Origin: Bacteroidales bacterium
GTDB lineage: Bacteria; Bacteroidota; Bacteroidia; Bacteroidales; JAFGHD01
NCBI GenBank assembly: GCA_016927695.1
Contig: JAFGME010000105.1
Location: 1 to 53,581 of the forward strand
Direction of reading: 5' to 3'
DNA length: 53,581 nucleotides
The translations under genes were made by a program, and so were the position numbers. The notes beneath the pieces are model-generated. The model worked only from the letters and a program-made list of their open reading frames with translations. It had not been told where the DNA came from and did not search any database. Below are positions 7,452 to 16,218 of the stretch, piece by piece. Every line of letters starts with the position of its first letter. Within the stretch, counting starts at the first letter, position 1.

Positions 7452-9485
7452 ATGAAAAGCAGCCTTTCTGCAATAACGGCGATCATCTCCATAACCGTTT
7501 TACTTTGTCCTGCATGGAGCCTTCATTCGCAACCTGCTTCACGTAATGCCCATTACATCACCAACCAGGAGCCGCTCATAACCCAGCCTTACACTCCGCT
7601 GCCCATCGGGAACATCAAACCGCAGGGCTGGCTGCTGAAAATGCTGGAGCTGCAACGAGACGGACTCACAGGCCACTTAGACAGCATCTACAGCCTGGTG
7701 TGCGGCCCGACAAACGGCTGGTTAGGCGGAAAAGGCGACTGCTGGGAACGCGGCCCTTACTGGATCGACGGGCTGGTGCCCCTTGCATACATTTTGGACG
7801 ATTCCGCACTGATTGCAAAAGCACAGCAGTGGATCGAATGGAGCATACAAAACCAAAGGGATAACGGCTACTTCGGGCCGTACCCGCTGACAGAAAATGA
7901 TCCGGTGATCGCAGGGACGCAGCAGGCAAACAGCGGGGACTGGTGGCCCAAAATGGTGATGCTGAAAGCATTGCAGCAATATTATATGGCCACCGGCGAT
8001 GAAAGGGTCATCCACCTGATGGACAAATACTTCCGCTACCAACTTGAACAGTTGCCAGAAAATCCGCTCGGCAAATGGACATTCTGGGCCGAACAACGCG
8101 GCGGCGACAACCTTCAGGTGGTGTACTGGCTGTATAACATCACGGGCGAAAAATACCTCCCCGAACTGGCGGAACTGATCCACAGGCAAACTTTCGACTG
8201 GACCACGGTGTATTCAGACAACACCATCCGCAACCTCAATCCCTTTCCACGCCTGCATTGTGTGAATGTGGCCCAGGGTCTCAAAGAACCTGTCATCTAC
8301 TACCAGCAACATCCTGAAAAAAAATACCCCGATGCAGTGAAGGAAGGATTGTCGGCCCTGCACGACTGCCACGGCTTTGTGAACGGCATGTACGGCGGCG
8401 ATGAGAACCTGCACGGCAACAACCCCACCCAGGGCTCTGAACTTTGTTCGGCCATCGAGATGATGTTCTCTTTTGAGAGCATACTGCCCGTGACAGGAGA
8501 CATTTATTATGCCGACTATCTTGAAAAAATTGCCTTCAACGTGCTTCCCGCACAGCATGATGATGACTTTCTGAGAAGGCAGTATTTTCAGCAGGTGAAC
8601 CAGGTTTTGATCACCGATGAACCCCGCAATTTCGACATCGATTCCAAAGGGAGGCTGCTCTTCGGCACGACAACGGGATACCCATGCTGCCTTGCCAATA
8701 TGCACCAGGGATGGCCCAAATTTGCACAGAACCTGTGGTATGCCACCGCAGACAACGGTCTGGCAGCGCTGATATACGGGGCTTCAAAAGTGAAAGGCAA
8801 GGTTGCGGACGGAATTGAAGTTGAATTTCTTGAACAAACGGATTATCCTTTTGGAGATAAAATCCTCTTTGTCTTTACTTCGCCAAAGAGTGTCACTTTT
8901 CCCCTTCACCTGCGTATCCCGGGCTGGTGTGAGCGTCCGGTAGTTACTATCAACGGCCGGATGTTCAACGCAGAAAAGGAAGGCATTGTCGTCATCAGCA
9001 GGGTATGGAACCCTGGCGACATTGTGGAACTGGAACTGCCAATGGCCATCAGGTTCTCCGAATGGCATGAAAAATCCATCGGCATCGAAAGGGGACCTTT
9101 GGTTTATGCTTTAAGAGTAGAGGAGCAGTGGCAGGAAATAAAAACGGAACAATGGGAGCATAGTTTTTATGAGGTGCTGCCACTGACGCCATGGAACTAT
9201 GGTATCCCAAAAAAACATCTTACCGAAGACAGTTTTGAAATCACCCGGAAACAAACTGTGGCAGATATGCCCTGGAACCTTGCCAATGCGCCCATTGAGA
9301 TGAAAGCCAAAGGGAAAAGGATCCCTTTCTGGAGCCTTTACGATCAGTCGGCCGGGCCTCTCCCCTATCCCTCCTGGCCCGACAGGGAAACAAACACACC
9401 CGAAGAAACCATTACGCTGATCCCTTACGGCTGTTCCACGCTTCGGATTGCACAGTTCCCTGTCCTTGAATCGCACAAAAAGTGA
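7452..9485 (+). CDS. Secreted glycoside hydrolase, GH127/DUF1680 type
   Basis: A 677-residue exported enzyme of the family that includes beta-L-arabinofuranosidases. The start is taken at 7452 because it begins a good signal peptide (MKSSLSAITAIISITVLLCP, continuing to HSQ) and lies just after a -7 box. An (alpha/alpha)6 barrel with CWERGPYWIDGLVPLAY near residue 100 is followed by beta-sandwich domains. The zinc/cysteine site of the family is present: E330 and C332 in SELCSAIE, and C412-C413 in GYPCCLANMHQGWPKF. The spacing is close to that of characterised GH127 enzymes, where a zinc-bound cysteine is the nucleophile. Substrate is inferred to be a beta-linked L-arabinofuranose or similar sugar; related families exist, so the exact specificity is open. 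No SusC/SusD or other sugar gene is nearby. Its stop abuts that of the convergent radical SAM gene without a spacer. Confidence 0.85.
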   Translation: MKSSLSAITAIISITVLLCPAWSLHSQPASRNAHYITNQEPLITQPYTPLPIGNIKPQGWLLKMLELQRDGLTGHLDSIYSLVCGPTNGWLGGKGDCWERGPYWIDGLVPLAYILDDSALIAKAQQWIEWSIQNQRDNGYFGPYPLTENDPVIAGTQQANSGDWWPKMVMLKALQQYYMATGDERVIHLMDKYFRYQLEQLPENPLGKWTFWAEQRGGDNLQVVYWLYNITGEKYLPELAELIHRQTFDWTTVYSDNTIRNLNPFPRLHCVNVAQGLKEPVIYYQQHPEKKYPDAVKEGLSALHDCHGFVNGMYGGDENLHGNNPTQGSELCSAIEMMFSFESILPVTGDIYYADYLEKIAFNVLPAQHDDDFLRRQYFQQVNQVLITDEPRNFDIDSKGRLLFGTTTGYPCCLANMHQGWPKFAQNLWYATADNGLAALIYGASKVKGKVADGIEVEFLEQTDYPFGDKILFVFTSPKSVTFPLHLRIPGWCERPVVTINGRMFNAEKEGIVVISRVWNPGDIVELELPMAIRFSEWHEKSIGIERGPLVYALRVEEQWQEIKTEQWEHSFYEVLPLTPWNYGIPKKHLTEDSFEITRKQTVADMPWNLANAPIEMKAKGKRIPFWSLYDQSAGPLPYPSWPDRETNTPEETITLIPYGCSTLRIAQFPVLESHKK

Positions 9486-10430
9486 TTATTTGTCACTGAG
9501 GCTGTAAAAAAGGCCTCTTTCCTGCCGTGAAGTCTTTATCTTTCCTTCATGCTCGAGGACGCCGAGGTATTTGTTGACCTCGTTGATATGTAAACCGACA
9601 ACCTTTGAGATATCATCGAGGGTGCAGGGCCTGCGGGAGATGGTTTCCAGAATTGCGTTCTCGGCATCAGGGCGGTAAGAGGCAATTTTTTTCCGGCCCG
9701 GCACAGGGGCGATAATTTCTGTTCCCGGCAGGCTCCACAGTCTGACGATCTCTTTCAGTTCGGCCATGTTGGCGGGCCTCAGGTTTTCGACGGCCCCCGG
9801 CCTGTCTAAGGTATTCAACTGGATTTTGTCAGGGGAGATCCTGATTATGGCTTCCCTGAGGGCGTCAAGGTTGGCCCGGTCGTCATTGTAACCGGGGAGG
9901 ATAAAGACTTCCAGCCAGATCTGCCCCTTGTACTCATGCCTGAAATCTTCAAGCCCCCGGATATACTCCTTCAGGTCAATATGGGGCGACGGCTTGTTGA
10001 TCTTCATGAAAGCATCTTCAGTGGCAGCATCCAGCGATGGCAGCACGAGATCTGCTTCCAGCATTTCATTCCTCACCTCCGGGTTACGCAATAATGTGCC
10101 GTTGGTCAGCACCGCGACGGGAACTTCAGGTTTCAGGGCCTTAATAAACCGGAGTACATCGCCGAACCTGCTGTTGAGGGTCGGTTCCCCTGCCCCGGAA
10201 AAAGTTATGTAGTCAGGATCAGGATTGGCCCGGAAAAACTCCTCCAGTTCGCTGGTAACTTTTGCGTATGGAACATACTCCATCCTTTCGAGGGTAAGTT
10301 TTGTGGTGTTACCGCATTCGCAATACACGCAATTGAGTGAGCACACTTTATGCGGCACCAGATCGACACCCAGCGACATACCCAGCCGCCGCGACGGAAC
10401 CGGCCCGAACAGAAATCTGAATCCTGACAT
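9486..10430 (-). CDS. Radical SAM protein with C-terminal winged helix
   Basis: A 314-residue protein of the COG0731-like radical SAM group. The iron-sulfur cysteines are C30, C34 and C37 in CSLNCVYCECG, preceded by the family-typical FGPVPSRRLGMSLGVDLVP. The SAM-binding region YITFSGAGEPTLN and VLTNGTLL follow. Residues from about 245 (AENAILETISRRPCTLDDISKVV) form a winged-helix-like domain that could bind nucleic acid. The reaction is unknown; relatives have been loosely linked to tRNA modification or metal cofactors. It sits downstream of the CGGC-protein gene (74-base gap) at the end of a minus-strand block of iron-sulfur and redox genes, suggesting anaerobic metabolism. Confidence 0.82.
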   Translation of the reverse strand: MSGFRFLFGPVPSRRLGMSLGVDLVPHKVCSLNCVYCECGNTTKLTLERMEYVPYAKVTSELEEFFRANPDPDYITFSGAGEPTLNSRFGDVLRFIKALKPEVPVAVLTNGTLLRNPEVRNEMLEADLVLPSLDAATEDAFMKINKPSPHIDLKEYIRGLEDFRHEYKGQIWLEVFILPGYNDDRANLDALREAIIRISPDKIQLNTLDRPGAVENLRPANMAELKEIVRLWSLPGTEIIAPVPGRKKIASYRPDAENAILETISRRPCTLDDISKVVGLHINEVNKYLGVLEHEGKIKTSRQERGLFYSLSDK

Positions 10431-10504
10431 ACCTGATACCTTTTACGGGATTACAAAACATTCAATAAAAAAGCAAGCCGCAAAAATATTCAATTAAATG
10501 ACGG

Positions 10505-10954
10505 CTAATTATAGTCCAGCCTGGTTTTTCTGTCGGAAAGGGAAGGCCTGATCAGATCTTTCCATTCCGGAGTGTCCCATGTTCCAAGGGCCTCATGTGT
10601 GACAAGATACTTTTCAGGGATGGGGTGTGTGCCCACAACAACTTCCATCTGGTATTTTGTCCGGATAAATTCAACAAAATGTTTGAGGTAAGGACAGGGC
10701 GGATAACCCACCACAAGGCCTGTGGCAAGGTGAATTACTTCTGCGCCGTTCTTTTTCAATTCTTCCGGTGCGTATTCGATGTTACCCCCCGGGCAGCCTC
10801 CGCAGGAAGTGTATCCTACCAGTTCCACATCCGTATCCTCCTTATAAATGTCAAAAGCCCCCTCTCTGTTCTTCAATGCCCTGAAACATTTGCCCCCGGC
10901 GCAACCCCTGTAGCGGTCGCAGATGATAATCCCTATTTTAACTTTAGATTTCAT
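10505..10954 (-). CDS. CGGC domain-containing protein
   Basis: A 149-residue cytoplasmic protein rich in conserved cysteines: CDRYRGCAGGKCF near residues 12-24, TSCGGCPGG near 49-57, and PPCPYLKHF near 85-93. This pattern fits the CGGC family (PF08821-like), proposed to bind metal; the reaction is not known to me. The short alpha/beta design and KVKIGIIICD start are typical. It is separated from the gamma-lyase-like gene by 158 bases that hold a large GC hairpin, so it may start its own transcript together with the radical SAM gene downstream. Function remains unassigned. Confidence 0.82.
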   Translation of the reverse strand: MKSKVKIGIIICDRYRGCAGGKCFRALKNREGAFDIYKEDTDVELVGYTSCGGCPGGNIEYAPEELKKNGAEVIHLATGLVVGYPPCPYLKHFVEFIRTKYQMEVVVGTHPIPEKYLVTHEALGTWDTPEWKDLIRPSLSDRKTRLDYN

Positions 10955-11035
10955 AATGTCAGTCTTTTAAATATTTACTAATGTTTCGCACTTAATTTTT
11001 TTGAAGTAAGATATTAATTTACAAGAACATATAAT

Positions 11036-11080
11036 CTTTGTGTTCGCTGTGCCCGCCTGACCGGCCGGGCAGGCACAAAG
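11036..11080. repeat. Nested inverted repeat with GC-rich core
   Basis: Outer arms CTTTGTG (11036-11042) and CACAAAG (11074-11080) enclose an imperfect palindrome GTGCCCGCC...GGGCAGGCAC with a CCGGCCGG core. It lies between the gamma-lyase-like gene and the CGGC gene. It could form a strong hairpin in either transcript but has no adjacent T-run, so it is not a classical terminator. It looks like an intergenic repeat element. Confidence 0.55.
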
Positions 11081-11112
11081 TTTCACTAAGTTATAAATAA
11101 AAAATTAAATCA

Positions 11113-12300
11113 TTAGATGTGTATTTTTGAAAGGCCCTCTTCAAGGTCGGCGATCAGATCGGCAACATCCTCAATGCCCACAGAATATCTTACCAGACCA
11201 TCGGTAATATGAGCAGCAGCCCTGGCTTCCGGCGTCATTCCGGCATGTGTCATGGAAGCCGGGTGTTGAATGAGCGTTTCGACGCCTCCCAGAGAAACTG
11301 CAAGTTTGGAAAGGTGAACATTATCCATCAGTATCTCGCCGGCTTTGTAGCCTCCTTTCAGGCCAAAGCTGATCATGGCGCCATACCCCGACATCTGCTT
11401 TTTGGCCAGATCATGCTGTGGAAAAGACAGAAGCCCCGGATACTTTATCCACTCGACCTTAGGGTGCTTTTCAAGAAATTCCGCAATCTTTCCTGCATTG
11501 TCCTGTGCCCTTTCAATCCTCAGGGCAAGGGTTTTCACACCCCTGATCACCATGTAGGCCTGATGGGGGTCCATATTCCCGCCCATATAAGTCATCGCTT
11601 TGCGGATAACCGGGTAGAATGTCTCGTTTTTAGTGACTATGATCCCGCCCACGATATCGGCATGTCCGTTGATGAATTTTGTAAGTGAGTGCAACACAAT
11701 GTCCGCCCCGAGATCAAGAGGTTTCTGAAGGTATGGGCTGCAAAAAGTGTTGTCCACACAAACCGGGATGTTATGCCTGTGTGCGACTTCGGAGGCCATC
11801 CTGATATCGGTGAGCTGAATGGTAGGATTGGCAGGCGTTTCCAAATAGAGTAGCCGCGTATCAGGCTTAATGGACTTCTCAATCAGCGCGATATCAGAAG
11901 TATCTATGTATGTCGATTCCACGCCGAATTTGGAGAAGTGGGTCTCCATCACGCACCTGCTCGGGCCGTAAACTGCAGAGGTGCTTATCATGTGGTCGCC
12001 CTGTTTGAGCATGGCCATGTACAAAGTGGAAATGGCCGCCATACCGGATGAAAAAGCAATTCCCCTGTAGCCGTTTTCCAGTTCGGTCAGTTTGTTCTCA
12101 AGGGCATCGATGGTTGGGTTTCCGATCCGTGTGTAAATATACCCCTTTTCATTTCCTGCAAAAAGGTCGGCGCCATGCCGCGCATTTCTGAAGCTAAATG
12201 TCGATGTCTGATAAATCGGGGTTACAGCGCTGCCGAATTCATCCTCAAAATCGCCTGCATGAATCAGCTTGGAGTTAAATCCCATGTTTTTCGTGTTCAT
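11113..12300 (-). CDS. Trans-sulfuration PLP enzyme (methionine gamma-lyase or cystathionine gamma-synthase/lyase-like)
   Basis: A 395-residue Cys/Met metabolism PLP enzyme. Landmarks are YTRIGNPTIDALENKLTELE, the phosphate/ring-binding FSSGMAAIS, Y111-G112, the AxxVDNTFCSPYLQKPL stretch, and PLP lysine K208 in HSLTKFINGHADIVGG. The overall sequence reads like bacterial methionine gamma-lyases. However, the position of the active-site cysteine of the Pseudomonas enzyme (after the YG pair) is a proline here (P113), with a cysteine only at 116. Substrate is therefore uncertain: methionine, homocysteine, cystathionine or O-acyl-homoserine are all possible. It follows the FAD oxidoreductase by 35 bases and closes the ORP-like block. 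That suggests a role in sulfide or thiol supply, but this is inference. Confidence 0.85.
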   Translation of the reverse strand: MNTKNMGFNSKLIHAGDFEDEFGSAVTPIYQTSTFSFRNARHGADLFAGNEKGYIYTRIGNPTIDALENKLTELENGYRGIAFSSGMAAISTLYMAMLKQGDHMISTSAVYGPSRCVMETHFSKFGVESTYIDTSDIALIEKSIKPDTRLLYLETPANPTIQLTDIRMASEVAHRHNIPVCVDNTFCSPYLQKPLDLGADIVLHSLTKFINGHADIVGGIIVTKNETFYPVIRKAMTYMGGNMDPHQAYMVIRGVKTLALRIERAQDNAGKIAEFLEKHPKVEWIKYPGLLSFPQHDLAKKQMSGYGAMISFGLKGGYKAGEILMDNVHLSKLAVSLGGVETLIQHPASMTHAGMTPEARAAAHITDGLVRYSVGIEDVADLIADLEEGLSKIHI

Positions 12301-12335
12301 AGTGTTTTGCTGTATAAACTTAGAATCAAATTAAA

Positions 12336-13700
12336 TTATTTGGATAGTCCGTTTAATATTTTTGAAGAAGCATCCTCTGCTGCCTTCAAAAGGGGATAGC
12401 CTGCAGGTGATGCGGTCAACAAAGGATGTGTTCCGATCTGGGCAGTCAGAAGTGAGTTGATGCTCATCCTGTTCTGGATAATGATCCCGATGGTGTTTGT
12501 CAATTCCCCTACCGAGAGTCCGCCGCTGGTTTCACCACCGAGTATCACACCCGATTCCCTTCCGACAACCAGTTTGACAAACTGTTTCTGGGTGTCATTT
12601 AAGGTGCCGGGATGCCTGTCAACACCTTCAAATACCCCTGTGACAATATCGAAGCCTTCCCCTCTGGCTATCTTTTCCGTGAGACCGGCTACGCCAAAAC
12701 CTCTGTCGCCAATAGCGGTGGCAAAAATGGATATCGTACCGCTGAATGTTTTGATAGCAGATAGTTTGAAAAGGTTCATTCCGGCAATACGGGCTTCAGC
12801 GCATGCTGTGGAAGCCAGCATCACCGGGCTGGGTTTCCTTGTCACAAAGTCCCGTTTCTCGGCACAATCCCCAACTGCAAAGATGTCCGGATCTTCCGTA
12901 CGCATATATTCATCCACTTTGATAAAGCCCTTTTTATTTACCTCCAGGCCTGCCTCCTTTGCCAACCCGCTGTTTGGCAAATATCCGATGGATAACACCA
13001 CAGCGTCAGCCTCCAGACGTCTGCCGTCTTCAAGCACTATCCCCTCAACCCTGGATTTACCAAAAATTTCCTTAACACCAACCCCGGTTAATAATTCCAC
13101 GCCCCGCTTCCTGAGCAATTCTTCTGCCCGTATTGAAATATCCTCATCAAAGGCAAGTCCGAGAATATGGGGCAATTTTTCCACCAGGGTAATCTGTTTG
13201 CCTGTCTTGTTCAATTCATCCGATATTTCCACCCCGATGAATCCGGCTCCAATAGTAATAATCTTTTTGCAATCTGCAAGTTTTGATTGCATCAGATCCA
13301 GATAATTTCTATCCTTTGGAACCAGAAACACATTTTCCAGATCCACTCCCGGCAACCATGTGGGCTTGTAAGGGGTTGAACCCGTTCCCAAAACCAGTTT
13401 TTCATAGCCAAACAGGGTTCCATCCATCAAAGTTACCGTCTTTGCCAAACGGTCAATGGCCTTTACCTCACCATGATGCACTTTCACCCCGGTGGATTCA
13501 AACATCTTCTCGGCGGGCATGATATCCTTTTCTGAAGTGCCCACTGTGCCGAAAATGTATGGAATTCCGCAAGGGACCAGTGTGCTGGGTTGCATTGTTA
13601 TTACGGTGATTTCCTTATCACGGTAATACCTTTTCCCTGTGACGGCAGCTACAAGACCCGCTGCACTGCTGCCAATGATCAATACGTCTGTCTTTTTCAT
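12336..13700 (-). CDS. FAD-dependent pyridine nucleotide-disulfide reductase (CoA-disulfide reductase/NADH oxidase-like)
   Basis: A 454-residue two-dinucleotide-binding-domain flavoprotein. The FAD site starts with VLIIGSSAAG (residues 7-15). The active-site cysteine C44 lies in LVPCGIPY, the pattern of CoA-disulfide reductases and NADH oxidases that use one cysteine rather than a CxxxxC pair. The NAD(P) site is IGAGFIGVE near 151-159, and FAVGDCAE closes the FAD site. A C-terminal dimerisation domain follows, though the NTIG...LLTAQIGTHP end resembles other uncharacterised relatives. It lies 6 bases downstream of the second NifX-like gene and just before the gamma-lyase-like gene. A role in thiol or persulfide redox chemistry alongside the ORP-like proteins is plausible but unproven. 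Confidence 0.85.
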   Translation of the reverse strand: MKKTDVLIIGSSAAGLVAAVTGKRYYRDKEITVITMQPSTLVPCGIPYIFGTVGTSEKDIMPAEKMFESTGVKVHHGEVKAIDRLAKTVTLMDGTLFGYEKLVLGTGSTPYKPTWLPGVDLENVFLVPKDRNYLDLMQSKLADCKKIITIGAGFIGVEISDELNKTGKQITLVEKLPHILGLAFDEDISIRAEELLRKRGVELLTGVGVKEIFGKSRVEGIVLEDGRRLEADAVVLSIGYLPNSGLAKEAGLEVNKKGFIKVDEYMRTEDPDIFAVGDCAEKRDFVTRKPSPVMLASTACAEARIAGMNLFKLSAIKTFSGTISIFATAIGDRGFGVAGLTEKIARGEGFDIVTGVFEGVDRHPGTLNDTQKQFVKLVVGRESGVILGGETSGGLSVGELTNTIGIIIQNRMSINSLLTAQIGTHPLLTASPAGYPLLKAAEDASSKILNGLSK

Positions 13701-13706
13701 AAAATA

Positions 13707-14051
13707 CTATAGATTGAATTTTGTTAATTGACTGTCTTTAAATGCCTTATAAGCTTCCCTGATGGTCATTCCGTCAGCGCCGGTGTATATCTGCATTCCG
13801 GATTTCTCAAGCACTGAGGCTGCATTGCCGCCCGGACCGTTTCCGGTGATGAGTATCTCCGCCTTTGCATCAAACAGCATGCTTGCCGCTTTGGGGCCTG
13901 CACCGTGAGTCACCGAAGCAATATCCCGGTTGTCGTAATCCGACAAAACATCGCTTTCCTCATCATAAACCAACAAAAATTCTGATCGTCCAAACCGGGG
14001 ATCGATCATCGAATCCCAGCCGGTTCCTTTGGATGTAAATGCTATTTTCAT
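13707..14051 (-). CDS. NifX/NifB-type dinitrogenase iron-molybdenum cofactor-like protein (second copy)
   Basis: A 114-residue small alpha/beta protein of the COG1433 family, which in nitrogen fixers carries iron-molybdenum cofactor precursors. Typical elements are MKIAFTSKGTGWDSMIDPRFGR at the start, then AEILITGNGPGGNAASVLEKSGMQIYTGADG. No nitrogenase genes are present, so a role in nitrogen fixation is not supported. It overlaps the stop of the upstream ATPase gene by 4 bases (ATGA), indicating tight co-translation. It is less cysteine/histidine-rich than the other copy at 15863-16201, so the two may have split roles as carrier and accessory protein. Confidence 0.87.
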   Translation of the reverse strand: MKIAFTSKGTGWDSMIDPRFGRSEFLLVYDEESDVLSDYDNRDIASVTHGAGPKAASMLFDAKAEILITGNGPGGNAASVLEKSGMQIYTGADGMTIREAYKAFKDSQLTKFNL

Positions 14052-14938
14052 TTGTTGTTATTTTTTAATGTTTCTGTTTTTACACTTGCCCATATTCCTT
14101 CGATGAGAGGCAGCAACCTCCTGTCATTATATTCGGTTACGGTTTGCCCCAGACTCAGGGATTTCACAAATATATCATCAAATGGCAGATCCCCGTGATG
14201 TGCAATGTTTCCGGCTTTCAAAAAGCCGTGTATCTCCGAGGATATTTCACTGTTGATGTCTGATTTATTGATGATGCATCCGGCGGGAATGCCGAATTTG
14301 CGTACCAGCTCATAAACCCTTTTCAGGTCATGAAGGCCCGACACCGAAGGCTCGGTGACCAGAACCACGAAATGTGCCCCCGAAAGAGATGAAACCACCG
14401 GACAACCGACCCCGGGGGAGCCGTCAACGATCACAAATTCCTTATTTCCGGCATTTGCAATTTCTTTGGCTTTGCTCTTAACCACGGCAACCAGTTTACC
14501 TGAATTGCCGGCACCCGGAAAGAGCCTGGCATGAACCATCATACTTCCCGTTTTTATGGAGGAAACATACCATTTGCCGGATTCTCTTTTCCTGTTGATG
14601 ATGGCGGAAACAGGACACACCCTGGCACAATAACCACAACCTTCACAACTCAGAGGATCTATCCTGTAAGAGTTGTCCTCGTTAAAGACAGCATCAAACC
14701 GGCATACCGACATGCACTTTCCACAATTCGTACACCGGTCCGGGTCAATTTCCGCCAATTCACCGCTGATAAACACCTCCTCTTCTGCAAAATCGGGGCT
14801 TAGCAACAAATGCATATCCGCAGCATCCACATCGCAATCGGCCACCACCATATCAGCGCCTTCCAGACAGGCAAATGCAGCCGTAAGGGATGTTTTGCCC
14901 GTCCCCCCTTTTCCGGATATAACCACTATTTCTTTCAT
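14048..14938 (-). CDS. MinD/Mrp-type P-loop ATPase with inserted ferredoxin domain (second of pair)
   Basis: A 296-residue ATPase. The start is taken at 14938 because it begins with the P-loop MKEIVVISGKGGTGKTS and leaves a 10-base gap to the upstream gene. A longer frame to 15037 would overlap that gene with unrelated sequence. The deviant Walker A (GKGGTGKT, residues 8-15) marks the ParA/MinD class. Two [4Fe-4S] motifs are inserted after the switch region, CTNCGKCMSVC and CEGCGYCARVC. The later VDGSPGVGCPVVSSLSG resembles the Walker B/sensor region. In Desulfovibrio, paired ATPases like this accompany the Mo-Cu orange protein. It is co-translated with the NifX-like gene downstream. Role inferred: ATP-driven cluster loading or assembly. 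Confidence 0.9.
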   Translation of the reverse strand: MKEIVVISGKGGTGKTSLTAAFACLEGADMVVADCDVDAADMHLLLSPDFAEEEVFISGELAEIDPDRCTNCGKCMSVCRFDAVFNEDNSYRIDPLSCEGCGYCARVCPVSAIINRKRESGKWYVSSIKTGSMMVHARLFPGAGNSGKLVAVVKSKAKEIANAGNKEFVIVDGSPGVGCPVVSSLSGAHFVVLVTEPSVSGLHDLKRVYELVRKFGIPAGCIINKSDINSEISSEIHGFLKAGNIAHHGDLPFDDIFVKSLSLGQTVTEYNDRRLLPLIEGIWASVKTETLKNNNK

Positions 14939-14948
14939 TTTCCACTGC

Positions 14949-15857
14949 CTAAGGGCTGTTCTGAAATTTCTGATTGTTTTTGTATTGTTCTTCTTCTGCC
15001 AGCTTTGCTGCAAGATCAAGATAGCGGATAATCCCATCCAGTTGATGTTGAACTTCAGGTATCTCAGAATAAACCATCCTGCCTTGCGAATAAAGACGGG
15101 CTATTTTCAGGTCAAAGGGAATCCTGGCGATAACAGGAATATGATTGCTGCTGCAATAGTTTATTACATCATCATTGCCGATGCCATACCTGTTCACCAC
15201 CACTCCAAAGCGGCGGGTAAACTGCTGTATGGTTTCGACAGCCAGAGTTAGATCGTGCAACCCAAAAGGGGTGGGCTCAGTCACCAGGATCACAAACCCT
15301 GCGTCTTTGGTTGCCTCTATCACCGGACAGGAAGTTCCCGGAGGGGAATCAAATATTTGCATTGCCCCCCTGCTGTTGTCCTCTGCGTATTTTTTTGTCT
15401 GCCGGATAAGTTCCACAGCCTGCTCCTCCCCCACATCAAGCCTGCTCTCAATAAAGATCAGGTTCCCTTTCCTGTAATGGGTAAGAACTCCCATTTTCTT
15501 TTTTTTCATGGGAAGGGCATCTGTTGGGCATAATCCGGAACATGCATAACAACCATGACAAAGTTCCGGAAGGACCAGAATTGTTCCGGCGATGCGTATC
15601 ACTGCATTGAAGTTGCAGACCCTTTGGCAGATATCGCATAAGGTACATCTTTCTTCAATCCATTCAGGGATCATCTTATATCTGGCCTCCTGCCGGATGA
15701 TGTCTCCCCCGACAAACAAACCTGCGTTCGGTTCTTCTACGTCCAGATCAACCAGAACAACCTCCTGCCGCATGGAAAGGTAACCTGCCAGGTTGACCGA
15801 CAGCATGGTTTTGCCCGTTCCCCCTTTACCGCTTGCGATGGCAACTTTCACCGGCAT
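14949..15857 (-). CDS. MinD/Mrp-type P-loop ATPase with inserted ferredoxin domain (first of pair)
   Basis: A 302-residue ATPase that begins at the P-loop (MPVKVAIASGKGGTGKT, Walker A at residues 9-16). DLDVEEPNAG forms the switch region. Two ferredoxin-type cysteine sets follow, CTLCDICQRVC starting near residue 71 and CHGCYACSGLC near 100, each able to hold a [4Fe-4S] cluster. FDSPPGTSCPVIEATKDA and VTEPTPFGLHDL complete the ATPase fold. It is about 300 residues, as expected for this family, and is paralogous to the next gene. It lies 5 bases after the ORP/NifX-like gene, in one operon. The pair probably works as a heterodimer in an anaerobic metal-cluster process; the exact substrate is unknown. 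Confidence 0.9.
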   Translation of the reverse strand: MPVKVAIASGKGGTGKTMLSVNLAGYLSMRQEVVLVDLDVEEPNAGLFVGGDIIRQEARYKMIPEWIEERCTLCDICQRVCNFNAVIRIAGTILVLPELCHGCYACSGLCPTDALPMKKKKMGVLTHYRKGNLIFIESRLDVGEEQAVELIRQTKKYAEDNSRGAMQIFDSPPGTSCPVIEATKDAGFVILVTEPTPFGLHDLTLAVETIQQFTRRFGVVVNRYGIGNDDVINYCSSNHIPVIARIPFDLKIARLYSQGRMVYSEIPEVQHQLDGIIRYLDLAAKLAEEEQYKNNQKFQNSP

Positions 15858-15862
15858 CAGAT

Positions 15863-16201
15863 CTAATGATCACACAAGTTGGCGCCACTTTGCAGTTGAT
15901 CTGACAGGTACTTCCTGACCAGATTTTCAGGTTCCTCCGAACCGACGCCTACGAAAACTTCGATATTGTTTTGTGTAAAGAGTTCCTGGGCTTTGATGCC
16001 CATGCCTCCTGCTATGATGGTTTCCACCCCCATTTCTGCCAGAAACCTGGGATATACTCCGGGTTGGTGAACAGGAGGTTCCACCATTTCTATTTTTTCA
16101 ATGGAATTGTTTTCGGTTGTCACCAGGGCAAATTTCTCACAATGCCCGAAATGCATGCACAACCTGCCGTCAATCACCGGCACAGCAAATATTTTTCCCA
16201 T
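15863..16201 (-). CDS. ORP-like NifX-family protein
   Basis: A 112-residue protein of the dinitrogenase iron-molybdenum cofactor family. Visible landmarks are CMHFGHCEKFALV (residues 15-27), EPPVHQPGVYPRFLAEMGV, and IIAGGMGIKAQELF. The form closely resembles the 'orange protein' group of anaerobes, in which the Desulfovibrio protein binds a molybdenum-copper-sulfur cluster. Whether this one binds such a cluster cannot be told from sequence; C15, H17, H20 and C21 plus the final CDH are candidate ligands. It is placed 17 bases after the zinc-ribbon gene and 5 bases before the first ATPase, the order expected for an ORP-type operon. Confidence 0.85.
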   Translation of the reverse strand: MGKIFAVPVIDGRLCMHFGHCEKFALVTTENNSIEKIEMVEPPVHQPGVYPRFLAEMGVETIIAGGMGIKAQELFTQNNIEVFVGVGSEEPENLVRKYLSDQLQSGANLCDH

Positions 16202-16218
16202 AAAATACTATAATTAAG

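Noticed and set aside
11113-12300. Firm naming as methionine gamma-lyase (mdeA)
   Set aside because: The characteristic active-site cysteine after the YG pair is a proline (P113), so substrate cannot be fixed; the generic enzyme class is reported instead.
12457-13305. 282-residue open frame on the plus strand
   Set aside because: It is antisense to the FAD oxidoreductase gene, has no family likeness, and its composition is Ser/Pro/Thr-rich as expected of a shadow.
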